Assembly (NCBI GenBank): GCA_029268065.1
Contig: JAJUHC010000007.1
Coordinates: forward strand, 1-64,000
Source of the DNA: Clostridiales bacterium
Lineage (GTDB): Bacteria > Bacillota > Clostridia > Oscillospirales > Oscillospiraceae
Direction: 5' to 3'
Length of the DNA: 64,000 nucleotides
Shown: positions 18,465 to 27,268 of the stretch, piece after piece
Position numbering within the stretch: position 1 is the first letter of the stretch
Layout of the letters: the number at the start of each line of letters is the position of its first letter
Translations under genes and position numbers: made by a program
The notes under the pieces: generated by a model
What the model saw: the letters and a program-made list of their open reading frames with translations, nothing else
Database searches by the model: none
What the model was told of the DNA's origin: nothing

Positions 18465-21400
18465 CTATTTTACAACCACATTCCCCGCTCCAAGTATCTC
18501 TCCCAGCTCCTTAACAAGCGCCTCGTGCAGGAGACAGGTCGTACCGGCGCGCTTTTTTGTGTCCTCGAAGTACAGCACTGCCGGCGTTTCCCCGGGGAAC
18601 ATATTGAGGACGCATTTCGCTTTCCTGAACTCGCGGCTGCCCTCTCCCGGCAGCTTCAAGTAAAGCTTGACGGGCTTCGGCTCTTCCGCTTTCGCCGAGG
18701 CGTCAGAGACGGCGAGGGGGCGTATATTGTCGCACATCAGCTGCGGCGCTTTATCGTCCCTCGCGGAGATCCGGCCCGTGATGAGAACCGGCGCGTTAAC
18801 CCTGATATAGCCGCCGCACTCATTGAGTACCCGCTGAAACACGAGTATCTCGATTGAGCTGGTATTGTCCTCAAGAGTAATGTAAGCCATAAGGCTGTTG
18901 TTCTTGGTGGTTTTAGTTTTATACGCGACCACAACTCCGGCGACGGTTATGACCTGATCGTCGCGGAAAACGGTGTTTCCCTCTTCCTTCGAAAAATCGT
19001 CGATGACGCGCCCTATCGGAACCGCTCCCGCTTTTCTTGCGGCCTCCGCGTAATCGTCCATCGGGTGTCCCGAGAGATAAAGCCCCGTCACCTCCTTTTC
19101 CATGCTCATTAGCTCATAGGATGAAAACTCAGGAATATCTGGAAGCACCAGCTCCGGCCTTTTTGACTCCCCACCTCCGCCAAAAAGGTCCATCTGACCC
19201 TCCATATTCTTCTTCCGCGCCTCCGCTACATTGTCTATTACCGCGCCGGCGACGCTGAGAAGCTGGCTTCGCTTGTAGCCCATTCCGTCGAAGGCGCCTG
19301 CCTTTATCAGGCTCTCGACGGCGCGTTTGTTCAGATCCGTTCCGTACATGCGCTCGACAAACTCGTCAAAGGTCTTGAAGCTCCCTCCGCGGCTTCGCTC
19401 CTCCATGACATCTTTTATAAATCCGACGCCTATGTTTTTCACCGCGACCAGCCCGTAGCGTATGGAGCCGCCGCTCACCGTGAAATTGTCGTCCGATTCG
19501 TTGACGTCCGGCGGCAGCAGCTTTATGCCGTTTTCGCGGCACTCAGACGTATACTCAGCGACCTTTGAAGCCTCGTAAAGCACCGAGCTTAAAAGAGCGG
19601 CCATATACTCCCTCGGGTAATGGCATTTGAGATATGCCGTTTGGTAGGTTATCATCGCGTAGGCAACCGCGTGCGCCTTATTGAACGCGTAGTTTGCAAA
19701 ATCGAGTATCTCGTCGTATATGCTGCCGGCGACGCTCTCCGGTACGCCGTTTTTTACGGCTCCCGGGATATTCCTCGTTTTGTCGCCGAAAATGAAGGCC
19801 TTGCGCTCCCTTTCTATCTCCGAGTGCTTCTTCTTCGACATCGCGCGGCGTATCATGTCCGCCTGCCCGAGCGAGAAGCCGCCGAGCCTCCTGAATATCT
19901 CTATTACCTGCTCCTGATAAACGATGCAGCCGTATGTGACGTCGAGTATGTCGCGCAGCATCGGGTGCTTGTAATATATTTTTTTCGGGTTGTGCTTCGA
20001 TTCGATGAAGCGGGGTATGGAGTCCATGGGGCCCGGGCGGTATAGGGCGATTATCGCCGTTATGTCCTCGATATTCCTCGGCTTGAGGCCCGTGCAGACC
20101 GCCGTTATGCCCGCGCTTTCAAGCTGGAACACGCCGGAGGTTTTACCCGCAGACAGCATCTCGTAAACGGCCCTGTCGTCGTCCGGAACTCTGCCTATCG
20201 AAAAATCCGGCTTCGTCTTTCTTATTTCCTTTTCGGCCATATCTATCACGGTAAGGTTCCTCAGGCCGAGAAAATCCATTTTGAGAAGCCCGAGCTCCTC
20301 CAGCGTCGTCATCGTATACTGCGTCGCGATGGAATTGTCCTTTTTGGAAAGCGCGAGCGGGACGTATTCGTATACGGGCTTTTTGGTTATGACAACGCCC
20401 GCCGCGTGGGTGGACGTATCCTTCGGCATCTTTTCAAGCTCCATCGCAGTGTCGATGAGCTTTCTTACCCGCTCGTCGCTCTCGTACCTCTCGCGCAGCG
20501 GCGGAAGCTTTACCGCCTTTTCGAGCGTTATTCCAAGCTCCTCGGGAATCATTTTCGCAATTTCGTTTTCCTCGGCAAAGGTGAAGGACAGGGCTTTCGC
20601 CACTGAACGCACCGCCTGCTTGGCCTTCATTTTGCCGAAGGTTATTATCTGGGCGACATGGTCGGCCCCGTATTTTTCCTTGACGTAGTCTATAACCTCC
20701 GAGCGCCGGTTTATACAGAAATCGATGTCGATATCGGGCATGCTGATGCGCTCAGGATTTAGAAAGCGCTCAAAATAGAGCTTGTACTTTATGGGGTCTA
20801 CGTCTGTTATATAAAGGCAGTAGGAAACTACGCTCCCCGCCGCGGACCCCCTTCCGGGTCCGACGGGTATGGCGTTGCTTTTTGCGTAGGCTATAAAATC
20901 GCCGACGATGAGGAAATAGTCCGTGAAGCCCATGGTTTTTATCATGTCGAGCTCGTAGAAAAGCTGCTTTTTAACCTCTTCCCTGCCCTCTCCGTAGCGT
21001 TTTTCAAACCCCCTGAGGCATAGCTCCTTCAGATACTCGAAGGCATCCTTCCCTCCCGGCACGCTGAATACCGGCAGGTGGTATTTGTTGAAAATAAAAT
21101 CCAGGTTGCACATTTCCGCTATTTTGACGGTATTGTCCGCCGCTTCACCAAGCTCCGGGAAAAGCGCCCGCATCTCGTCCTCCGACTTTAGGTAAAACTC
21201 GTCGGTCTCGAATTTCAACCTATCGGCATCGTCTACGGTCCTGCCCGTCTGGATGCACATAAGTATATCCTGACTGTAAGCGTCCGCTTTCGTCAGATAA
21301 TGCGCGTCGTTCGTGATGACGAGGGGTATGCCGGTGTCATGGCTGAGCCGCAGAAGCCCTTTGTTTACCTCCCGCTGCTCCTTTATCCCGTGGTCCTGAA

Positions 21401-21920
21401 GCTCAAGATAGAAATTATCCGCGCCGAAGATTTCCCCAAGCTCAATTGCCTTGCTTTTTGCCGCGCCGTAATTTCCCTGTTCAAGGAGCCTCGGTATCTC
21501 GCCCGCAAGGCAGGCCGAAAGCGCCACGAGCCCCTCGCTGTGACCGCGGAGCAGCTCCATGTCCACGCGAGGCTTGATATAAAAGCCCTCCGTGAAGGCG
21601 GAGCTTACCATGTAGCAGAGGTTGCGGTAGCCGGTCTCGTTTTTGCAGAGCAGTACGAGGTGGTAGGGGTTTGAGTCAGCACCGTGCTCCATATCCTGCC
21701 TGCGCCTCGGGGCGACATACACCTCGCAGCCGATTATCGGTTTGATTCCCCTGCTCTTCGCCGCCTTGTAAAAATCTATAACGCCGTACATCACGCCGTG
21801 GTCGGTTATTGCGACCGCGCCCTGTCCCAGCTCCTTTGCGCGGTCGACCAAGCCTTCAATGCGGCAGGCCCCGTCAAGCAGGCTGTACTCGCTATGCACA
21901 TGCAGATGGACGAAAGCCAC
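18465..21920 (-). CDS. dnaE: DNA polymerase III alpha subunit DnaE
   Basis: A 1151-residue C-family replicative polymerase. In PolC-containing bacteria DnaE extends primers before handing over to PolC. PHP domain at the N terminus (HLHVHSEYSLLDGA, 5-18); catalytic aspartates in MPDIDIDF at 394-401 (D396, D398); GPGRGSAAGS upstream of them; tandem HhH region; C-terminal OB fold (VITVAGVVVAYKTKTTKNN). GTG start with GAGGAGG 7 nt upstream. A candidate extended -10 promoter (21957-21965) lies just before it, so the gene need not depend on polC read-through. Confidence 0.98.
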   Translation of the reverse strand: MAFVHLHVHSEYSLLDGACRIEGLVDRAKELGQGAVAITDHGVMYGVIDFYKAAKSRGIKPIIGCEVYVAPRRRQDMEHGADSNPYHLVLLCKNETGYRNLCYMVSSAFTEGFYIKPRVDMELLRGHSEGLVALSACLAGEIPRLLEQGNYGAAKSKAIELGEIFGADNFYLELQDHGIKEQREVNKGLLRLSHDTGIPLVITNDAHYLTKADAYSQDILMCIQTGRTVDDADRLKFETDEFYLKSEDEMRALFPELGEAADNTVKIAEMCNLDFIFNKYHLPVFSVPGGKDAFEYLKELCLRGFEKRYGEGREEVKKQLFYELDMIKTMGFTDYFLIVGDFIAYAKSNAIPVGPGRGSAAGSVVSYCLYITDVDPIKYKLYFERFLNPERISMPDIDIDFCINRRSEVIDYVKEKYGADHVAQIITFGKMKAKQAVRSVAKALSFTFAEENEIAKMIPEELGITLEKAVKLPPLRERYESDERVRKLIDTAMELEKMPKDTSTHAAGVVITKKPVYEYVPLALSKKDNSIATQYTMTTLEELGLLKMDFLGLRNLTVIDMAEKEIRKTKPDFSIGRVPDDDRAVYEMLSAGKTSGVFQLESAGITAVCTGLKPRNIEDITAIIALYRPGPMDSIPRFIESKHNPKKIYYKHPMLRDILDVTYGCIVYQEQVIEIFRRLGGFSLGQADMIRRAMSKKKHSEIERERKAFIFGDKTRNIPGAVKNGVPESVAGSIYDEILDFANYAFNKAHAVAYAMITYQTAYLKCHYPREYMAALLSSVLYEASKVAEYTSECRENGIKLLPPDVNESDDNFTVSGGSIRYGLVAVKNIGVGFIKDVMEERSRGGSFKTFDEFVERMYGTDLNKRAVESLIKAGAFDGMGYKRSQLLSVAGAVIDNVAEARKKNMEGQMDLFGGGGESKRPELVLPDIPEFSSYELMSMEKEVTGLYLSGHPMDDYAEAARKAGAVPIGRVIDDFSKEEGNTVFRDDQVITVAGVVVAYKTKTTKNNSLMAYITLEDNTSSIEILVFQRVLNECGGYIRVNAPVLITGRISARDDKAPQLMCDNIRPLAVSDASAKAEEPKPVKLYLKLPGEGSREFRKAKCVLNMFPGETPAVLYFEDTKKRAGTTCLLHEALVKELGEILGAGNVVVK

Positions 21921-21956
21921 GTCTCCGCCTCCTCTTTTGAGAAAAATGTCAAAGGA

Positions 21957-21965
21957 ATTATAGCA
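21957..21965 (-). promoter_or_regulatory. Candidate extended -10 promoter for dnaE
   Basis: On the minus strand TGC-TATAAT lies about 40 nt before the dnaE start. The -35 region (TTTTAT) is weak, which is common with an extended -10. It sits directly beyond the distal duplicate of the polC terminator hairpin. Confidence 0.5.
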
Positions 21966-21980
21966 TAAAACGTGTTTTAA

Positions 21981-22016
21981 TAAAAGGAAAATCCCCGTTT
22001 ACCGCGGGGATTTTCG
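21981..22016 (-). terminator. Rho-independent terminator of polC, distal duplicate beside copy D
   Basis: The 31-nt hairpin unit 21986-22016 (stem GAAAATCCCCG/CGGGGATTTTC) is identical to 22210-22240. Read on the minus strand this gene-distal copy is followed by CCTTTTATT, so it carries the T-rich tail. Confidence 0.85.
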
Positions 22017-22209
22017 TAGCCTGTCAAAAAACCTAAAGGCAAAAAAATGCGATAACAGTATAAAGCCATTTTTCCGGCGGCGTGTACGCCGGAAAAATAC
22101 ATTATCCCGCGCAACTGTGCGCGACCGGGGGTATCGCGGCTTCAGCCGCGTATCCAGGGGGTATTGGATACCCCCTGGAAGCGTGTCGAAACACTTTCTC
22201 GACACGCTC
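22017..22209 (+). mobile_element. Structured intergenic repeat, copy D (193 bp, subfamily 1)
   Basis: The clearest copy, bounded on both sides by an identical 31-bp hairpin. Left end TAGCCTGTCAAAAAACC; right end CGACACGCTC. Stem-loops: 22068-22098 (TTTTTCCGGCG/CGCCGGAAAAA), about 22106-22131 (GCGCA/TGCGC core), 22135-22150 (CGCGGC/GCCGCG), 22153-22179 (TCCAGGGGGTAT/ATACCCCCTGGA) and 22180-22208 (AGCGTGTCG/CGACACGCT). It separates the polC terminator from the dnaE promoter and lies on the strand opposite to both genes. The rest of the 328-base gap holds only the hairpins and that promoter. Confidence 0.93.
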
Positions 22210-22240
22210 GGAAAATCCCCGTTTACCGCGGGGATTTTCG
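22210..22240 (-). repeat. Target-duplication hairpin right of copy D (polC-proximal)
   Basis: Starts 8 nt past the polC stop. Identical over 31 bases to 21986-22016, but followed on the minus strand by the element end GAGCGTGTC rather than by T residues. Confidence 0.9.
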
Positions 22241-22248
22241 GTCTTTCA

Positions 22249-25200
22249 TCAAAACAGGGAGAGCTGGCTCGTATCAGGAAGCTCCCCGAGGGCGCCCAGG
22301 TTTTTAAGCTGCTCTATATGCGTCTTTGAGACCTTGCGGCAGGCGGAGGAAAGGCCTTCTATCGACACAAATTCCATGTCGCGGCAAGCCATCAAATCCT
22401 GCGCCGCCGATTCTCCGAGCCCGCTAATAGCGATAAACGGCGGGCGGAGCGCGTTCCCCTCCACGAGGAACCTGGTCGCGTCGGACTTCTTCAAGTCTAT
22501 CGGCAGAAACTCGAAGCCGCGCATGTAGAATTCGTAAACCGACTCAAGCGTGGTCAGCAAATCCAGCTCCTTTGCGGTGGCGTTCTGATTCTCAGATATC
22601 TTTCTTATGTTCTGACGGACGGTTTCTATGCCCTTCGTCATGATCTCGGCGTCGAAGGAATCGCCCCTGCGGTAGAAATACGCGCTGTAATACTCGATTG
22701 GGCGGTGCACCTTGAACCATGCTATGCGGAACGCCATCATAACGTAGGCGACCGCGTGCGCCTTCGGGAAAAGATACTTTATCTTTTTGCAGGAGCCTAT
22801 ATACCACTCGGGCACTCCCAGCGCGAGCATATCCTTTTCCCATTCCTCTGTTATTCCCTTGCCCTTTCGCACGGCTTCCATGATTTTAAACGCCTTCATC
22901 TCGTCCATACCCATGGAAACGAGATAGAGCATGATGTCGTCGCGGCAGCCTATCGTCTGGTCGATTGTCGCTGTATGGTCCAGTATCAGATCCTTGGCGT
23001 TTCCGAGCCACACGTCGGTGCCGTGCGAAAATCCGGAAAGCCGCACGAGCGTGTCAAAGGTTTCAGGCTGAACGTCGACGAGCATCTGCCTTGTGAATCC
23101 GGTCCCGAACTCGGGTATCCCGATCGTGCCCGTACCGCCTATTATCGGGTCGCCGTCAGGAAGCCCGAGCGGCGCCGGCGATTTGAAAATAAGCATGGTA
23201 TCCTTGTCGTCGAGCGGTATTTTTCTCGCGTTTTCGCCGGTCAGGTCCTCGAGCATTTTTATCATCGTGGGGTCGTCGTGCCCCAGCTCGTCCAGCTTTA
23301 AAAGATTGTCCTCCATCGCGTGATACTCAAAATGAGTAGTTATTATATCCGTATCGGAGTCGTCGGCGGGGTGCTGCACCGGGCAGAAATCCGTCACGTC
23401 CATGTCCTGCGGTATTATTACAAGACCGCCGGGATGCTGCCCCGTGGTGCGCTTGACACCGACGCAGCCCTGGGTCAGACGGTTCTCCTCCGCCTTTGTC
23501 ACCGTCATTCCGCGCTCCTCCAGATACTTTTTTACATATCCGTAGGCCGTTTTGCTGGCGAGTGTGCCGATTGTGCCGGCCCTGAAAACGTGGTCGGAGC
23601 CGAAAAGCTCTTCCGTATATTTATGCGCCCTCGCCTGATACTCCCCCGAGAAGTTGAGGTCTATATCGGGGACCTTGGCCCCTCCGAAGCCGAGGAAGGT
23701 CTCAAACGGAATGTCAAAGCCGTCCTTGTCGTAGCGCGTCCCGCATACGGGGCAGTTTTTATCGGGCATGTCGGCGCCGCAGCCGTAATCCTTCCCCGAT
23801 TCAAAGTCGCTGTTTTTGCAGTTCGGGCAGCGGTAATGAGCCGGAAGGGAGTTGACCTCGGTTATCCCCGACAGGAAGGCGACTATTGACGAGCCTACGC
23901 TTCCTCTGGAGCCGACGAGGTAACCCGCGTCGAGGGAATTCTTCACCAGCTTCTGCGCGCTCATATATATGACGTCGTATTTTCTTGAAAGTATGTCGTT
24001 AAGCTCGGTTTCGACCCGCTTTTTCACGATTTCGGGCGGGTTTTCACCGTAAAGCTCGCCCATTTTGCCGTATACCAGCCTCTTCAGGTCCTCGGCGGAA
24101 TTTTCGACCGTCGGGGTAAAAAGCTGCTTCGGCAGAAGCTCTATGTCGTCGCACATATTCGCGATCTCATTCGGATACCGCACCACGGCGTCGTAGGCGT
24201 CCTCAGCGCCAAGATAGGAGAACTCCTCAAGCAGCTCGTCCGTCGTCTTGAAGTAAAGCGGAAGCGGGCGGTCGGCGTCGGGAAAGCTTTTAGCCGCAAG
24301 CAGTATCCTGCGGTAGGCCTCGTGCTGAGGGTGCAGGAAATGTACGTCCCCCGTGGCGGCGAAGGGCTTCCCAAGCTCCTTGGCCAGCCTCACCACCTTG
24401 CGGTTTAAGTCGCGGAGCTCCTCCTCGTCCTTCACCGTTCCGTCGCGCAGCATGAAGCCATTATTGCATATCGGCTGAATCTCAAGGTAATCGTAGAATG
24501 ACGCCAGCCTTTTAAGCTCGGACCAGCTCTTTTTCGCTACGATGGCGCTGAAAACCTCGCCCGCCTCGCACGCCGAACCGATGATAAGCCCTTCCCTGTG
24601 CCCGCTCAGCACGCTCTTCGGAATAATCGGGTTCTTCTTGAAGTATTTGAGGTGGCTCATCGATATAAGCTTATACAGATTTTTAAGCCCCGCCTTGTTT
24701 TTGGCGAGCAATATCATGTGGCGGGGGTACCTCGACGGCTGGTTGTTCATGCGCAGCCCGACCATATACGGGTTTATTTCGGAGACCGTACGAACGCCCC
24801 TTTCCTCGAGCATCCCAAAGAACTTCTGGAGCATATACGCCACGGTCGCGGCGTCGTCAGACGCCCTGTGATGATTGAATTCCGGAAGCCCCAGATGTCC
24901 CGCCACAATATCAAGCTTGTACTTCTTCAGCTCGGGCAGAAGGTTCTGAGAGAGAACAAGAGTGTCAATCGAGGTCGTTTCAAACGCGATGCCCTCGCGC
25001 TCGCAGCCCTTGCATATAAAGCCCATATCAAAATCCGCGTTGTGGGCGCAGAGCGGCGAGGAGCCCGCAAATTCAAGAAACGCTCTCAGCGCCTCCCTGA
25101 GCTTCGGGGCGTTTTTCACGTCCCTGTCCGTTATGCCCGTAAGCTGCGTTATATTGCTCGGAATATGCATCTCGGGGTCGACAAAGGTCTGAAAGCGCTC

Positions 25201-26211
25201 CCCGATTTCGCCGTTTTTATAGCGTACCGCGCCGATTTCGGTAATCCGGTCGCGCTCGGGGTCGAGCCCGGTCGTTTCAATGTCAAAGGCGACAAACTCG
25301 CCGCCGAGGGGCTGGTCCGAGGGACCGTGGACGACCACCCTGTCGTCCATGTCGTTTATATAATAGGCTTCCGTTCCGAACAGTATCTTTACGCCCGCCG
25401 CCTTGCCCGCCTTCCATGCCTCGGGGAAGGCGTGCGCGACGCCGTGGTCTGTTATTGCTATCGCCTTATGCCCCCATGCCGCGGCCTGACGCACAGCCTC
25501 CGCAGCGTTCGTCAGCGCGTCCATGGTAGAATAGCTCGTGTGCAGATGCAGCTCCACGCGCTTTTCCTCCGCGGTGTCGTTACGGCGGGGCGCTTCGGCC
25601 AGCTCGATGCTTGCCGGCTCAAGCGACACGTCGTTTTCGTAACGGTTGAAGCGGGGGCTTCCCTGTACCCTGAGCCACTGCTTTTCCTTTATCCTGTCGC
25701 ATATCTCCTTTGCATTCTCCTCGCGCATAAAACGCGAAACGTGCACGGAGCCGGTATAGTCCGTGATATAAAAAGAAAGCGCCCACGCCTTCTGCTTGGG
25801 AAGCTCCCTTGAATCGACCGCGAAAACCTCTCCGCAAACGCTTATCTTCCCTGACGCCTCGGAAAACTCGCTCATAGGAGTCGTTTTTCCCTTTATCGCC
25901 GCGCCCATTATAACATCGCTTTCGGATTTTTGGGTTTTTTCGGCTTTTTGCGGCTGTCTGCCGGCCTTGGGATATGTAATTTTTATGCTTACGGATTTCA
26001 AATCGAATTCCGCCATTATTTCGCTCTCCATCAGCCCGATCAGAAGAGGAGGCGCAGGTTCTTTAAACTGTACGGCAAGCTGCATTTCCCGGCTTCCCCG
26101 GTCCACCGTCGCTCCCAGCACAAGCGCATCCTTAAGAGGGCCGAAAACCGCTTCGTCGCCCCTGCAGCTCTTGAATATGTCGTAAAAAGGAATCGCCTTG
26201 TTTTCGCCCAT
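22249..26211 (-). CDS. polC: DNA polymerase III PolC-type, alpha subunit with proofreading exonuclease
   Basis: Main replicative polymerase of low-GC Gram-positives. Order: N-terminal OB-fold region, a PHP domain split by an inserted DEDDh exonuclease (FDIETTGLD; D310, E312), a zinc-binding module (CPNC, then CPVCGTRYD), and the catalytic domain (KVPDIDLNFSGEYQ). About 1320 residues, roughly 100 shorter than Bacillus PolC, mainly at the N terminus. The ATG at 26211 has AGGTG 7 nt upstream, overlapping the ispG stop. A GTG three codons earlier is possible but less well spaced. Last gene of the isoprenoid/phospholipid run. Confidence 0.97.
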   Translation of the reverse strand: MGENKAIPFYDIFKSCRGDEAVFGPLKDALVLGATVDRGSREMQLAVQFKEPAPPLLIGLMESEIMAEFDLKSVSIKITYPKAGRQPQKAEKTQKSESDVIMGAAIKGKTTPMSEFSEASGKISVCGEVFAVDSRELPKQKAWALSFYITDYTGSVHVSRFMREENAKEICDRIKEKQWLRVQGSPRFNRYENDVSLEPASIELAEAPRRNDTAEEKRVELHLHTSYSTMDALTNAAEAVRQAAAWGHKAIAITDHGVAHAFPEAWKAGKAAGVKILFGTEAYYINDMDDRVVVHGPSDQPLGGEFVAFDIETTGLDPERDRITEIGAVRYKNGEIGERFQTFVDPEMHIPSNITQLTGITDRDVKNAPKLREALRAFLEFAGSSPLCAHNADFDMGFICKGCEREGIAFETTSIDTLVLSQNLLPELKKYKLDIVAGHLGLPEFNHHRASDDAATVAYMLQKFFGMLEERGVRTVSEINPYMVGLRMNNQPSRYPRHMILLAKNKAGLKNLYKLISMSHLKYFKKNPIIPKSVLSGHREGLIIGSACEAGEVFSAIVAKKSWSELKRLASFYDYLEIQPICNNGFMLRDGTVKDEEELRDLNRKVVRLAKELGKPFAATGDVHFLHPQHEAYRRILLAAKSFPDADRPLPLYFKTTDELLEEFSYLGAEDAYDAVVRYPNEIANMCDDIELLPKQLFTPTVENSAEDLKRLVYGKMGELYGENPPEIVKKRVETELNDILSRKYDVIYMSAQKLVKNSLDAGYLVGSRGSVGSSIVAFLSGITEVNSLPAHYRCPNCKNSDFESGKDYGCGADMPDKNCPVCGTRYDKDGFDIPFETFLGFGGAKVPDIDLNFSGEYQARAHKYTEELFGSDHVFRAGTIGTLASKTAYGYVKKYLEERGMTVTKAEENRLTQGCVGVKRTTGQHPGGLVIIPQDMDVTDFCPVQHPADDSDTDIITTHFEYHAMEDNLLKLDELGHDDPTMIKMLEDLTGENARKIPLDDKDTMLIFKSPAPLGLPDGDPIIGGTGTIGIPEFGTGFTRQMLVDVQPETFDTLVRLSGFSHGTDVWLGNAKDLILDHTATIDQTIGCRDDIMLYLVSMGMDEMKAFKIMEAVRKGKGITEEWEKDMLALGVPEWYIGSCKKIKYLFPKAHAVAYVMMAFRIAWFKVHRPIEYYSAYFYRRGDSFDAEIMTKGIETVRQNIRKISENQNATAKELDLLTTLESVYEFYMRGFEFLPIDLKKSDATRFLVEGNALRPPFIAISGLGESAAQDLMACRDMEFVSIEGLSSACRKVSKTHIEQLKNLGALGELPDTSQLSLF

Positions 26212-26221
26212 TTGTAACACC

Positions 26222-27268
26222 TTAATCTCTGTTTATAAGTTCCACAAGCTCATCGGCCAGCCTGTCGTAAGGCGCCGACTTGATAATCTCTCCGCGGCTG
26301 AATATAATCCCCTTGTCCCTTCCGCCGGCTATTCCGAAGTCCGCATGAGACGCCTCCCCCGGACCGTTGACGGCGCAGCCCATAACCGCTACCGTAATAT
26401 CCTTCTTACAGCCGGAAAGCCGTTTCTCTATTTCGCCCGCAAGTGAGATAAGGTCTATTTCCGTCCTACCGCAGGTAGGGCAGGATATTATCTCCACCCC
26501 GTCGCGCCTAAGCCCCAGAGCCTTGAGAATGGCTGTTCCTGCTCTCACCTCCGCCTCCGGCTCGGCCGTGAGCGATACCCTTATGGTGTCGCCTATGCCG
26601 TCCAGAAGCAGAGCGCCTATTCCGGCGGCCGATTTTATAACGCCCGTGTACTCGCTTCCCGCCTCTGTAACGCCAAGGTGCAGCGGATAATCGCAGCTTT
26701 CCGCCATAAGCCTGTACGCCGCCACGGTGAGCGGAACTGAGGACGCCTTTATTGAAACGCAGATATCGTAAAATCCAAAACGCTCAAGAAGCGCGATATG
26801 CCTCCTCGCGCTCTCCACCATAGCCTCCGGCGTCACGCCCCCGTGCTTCGAGAGGATATCCCTTTCAAGGCTCCCGCCGTTGACGCCTATTCTTATAGGT
26901 ATGGAGCGCGCGCGGCAGGCGTCGACAACCGCCTTCACCCTGTCGTCCCCGCCTATGTTTCCCGGGTTGATGCGTATCTTGTCGGCCCCCCGCTCGGCGG
27001 CTCGCAGGGCGAGCCTGTAATCGAAGTGTATGTCGGCCACGATGGGCAGATCAACTTGCTCTTTTATCTCCGAAATGGCGTTTGCCGCCTCTGAATCAGG
27101 GACGGCAACGCGCACGATATCACAGCCGGCCGCCTTGAGCCGCTTTATCTGCGAAACCGTATCGGCCGCGTTCTCCGTTTTTGTGTTGGTCATGGACTGG
27201 ACAGTTATCCTTGCCCCGCCGCCTATTGGAACGCCGCCTACATTTATTTTTTTAGTTTTTTCCGACAT
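26222..27268 (-). CDS. ispG: 4-hydroxy-3-methylbut-2-enyl diphosphate synthase
   Basis: Penultimate step of the MEP isoprenoid pathway: reductive ring opening of MEcPP to HMBPP on a [4Fe-4S] cluster. The ligands are visible as C263 and C266 (CPTCGRTE), C298 (GCAVNGPGEA) and E305. N-terminal TIM-barrel signature GGVPIGGGARITVQSMT. 348 residues, the short two-domain bacterial form. The start overlaps the rseP stop (TAATG). dxr, two genes upstream, supplies the same pathway. Confidence 0.98.
   Translation of the reverse strand: MSEKTKKINVGGVPIGGGARITVQSMTNTKTENAADTVSQIKRLKAAGCDIVRVAVPDSEAANAISEIKEQVDLPIVADIHFDYRLALRAAERGADKIRINPGNIGGDDRVKAVVDACRARSIPIRIGVNGGSLERDILSKHGGVTPEAMVESARRHIALLERFGFYDICVSIKASSVPLTVAAYRLMAESCDYPLHLGVTEAGSEYTGVIKSAAGIGALLLDGIGDTIRVSLTAEPEAEVRAGTAILKALGLRRDGVEIISCPTCGRTEIDLISLAGEIEKRLSGCKKDITVAVMGCAVNGPGEASHADFGIAGGRDKGIIFSRGEIIKSAPYDRLADELVELINRD

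Noticed and set aside
22180-22208. Inverted Spo0A boxes (TGTCGAA) in the terminal stem of the elements
   Set aside because: The match arises from the stem sequence. It is lost in the short copy (GTGCCGG) and altered in copy A (TGTCAAA), while pairing is kept. The elements also sit downstream of genes, not in promoters.
24598-25812. Long plus-strand frame (about 400 codons) opposite polC
   Set aside because: Antisense shadow of a GC-rich coding region; no start signal and no recognisable family. polC is unmistakable on the other strand.
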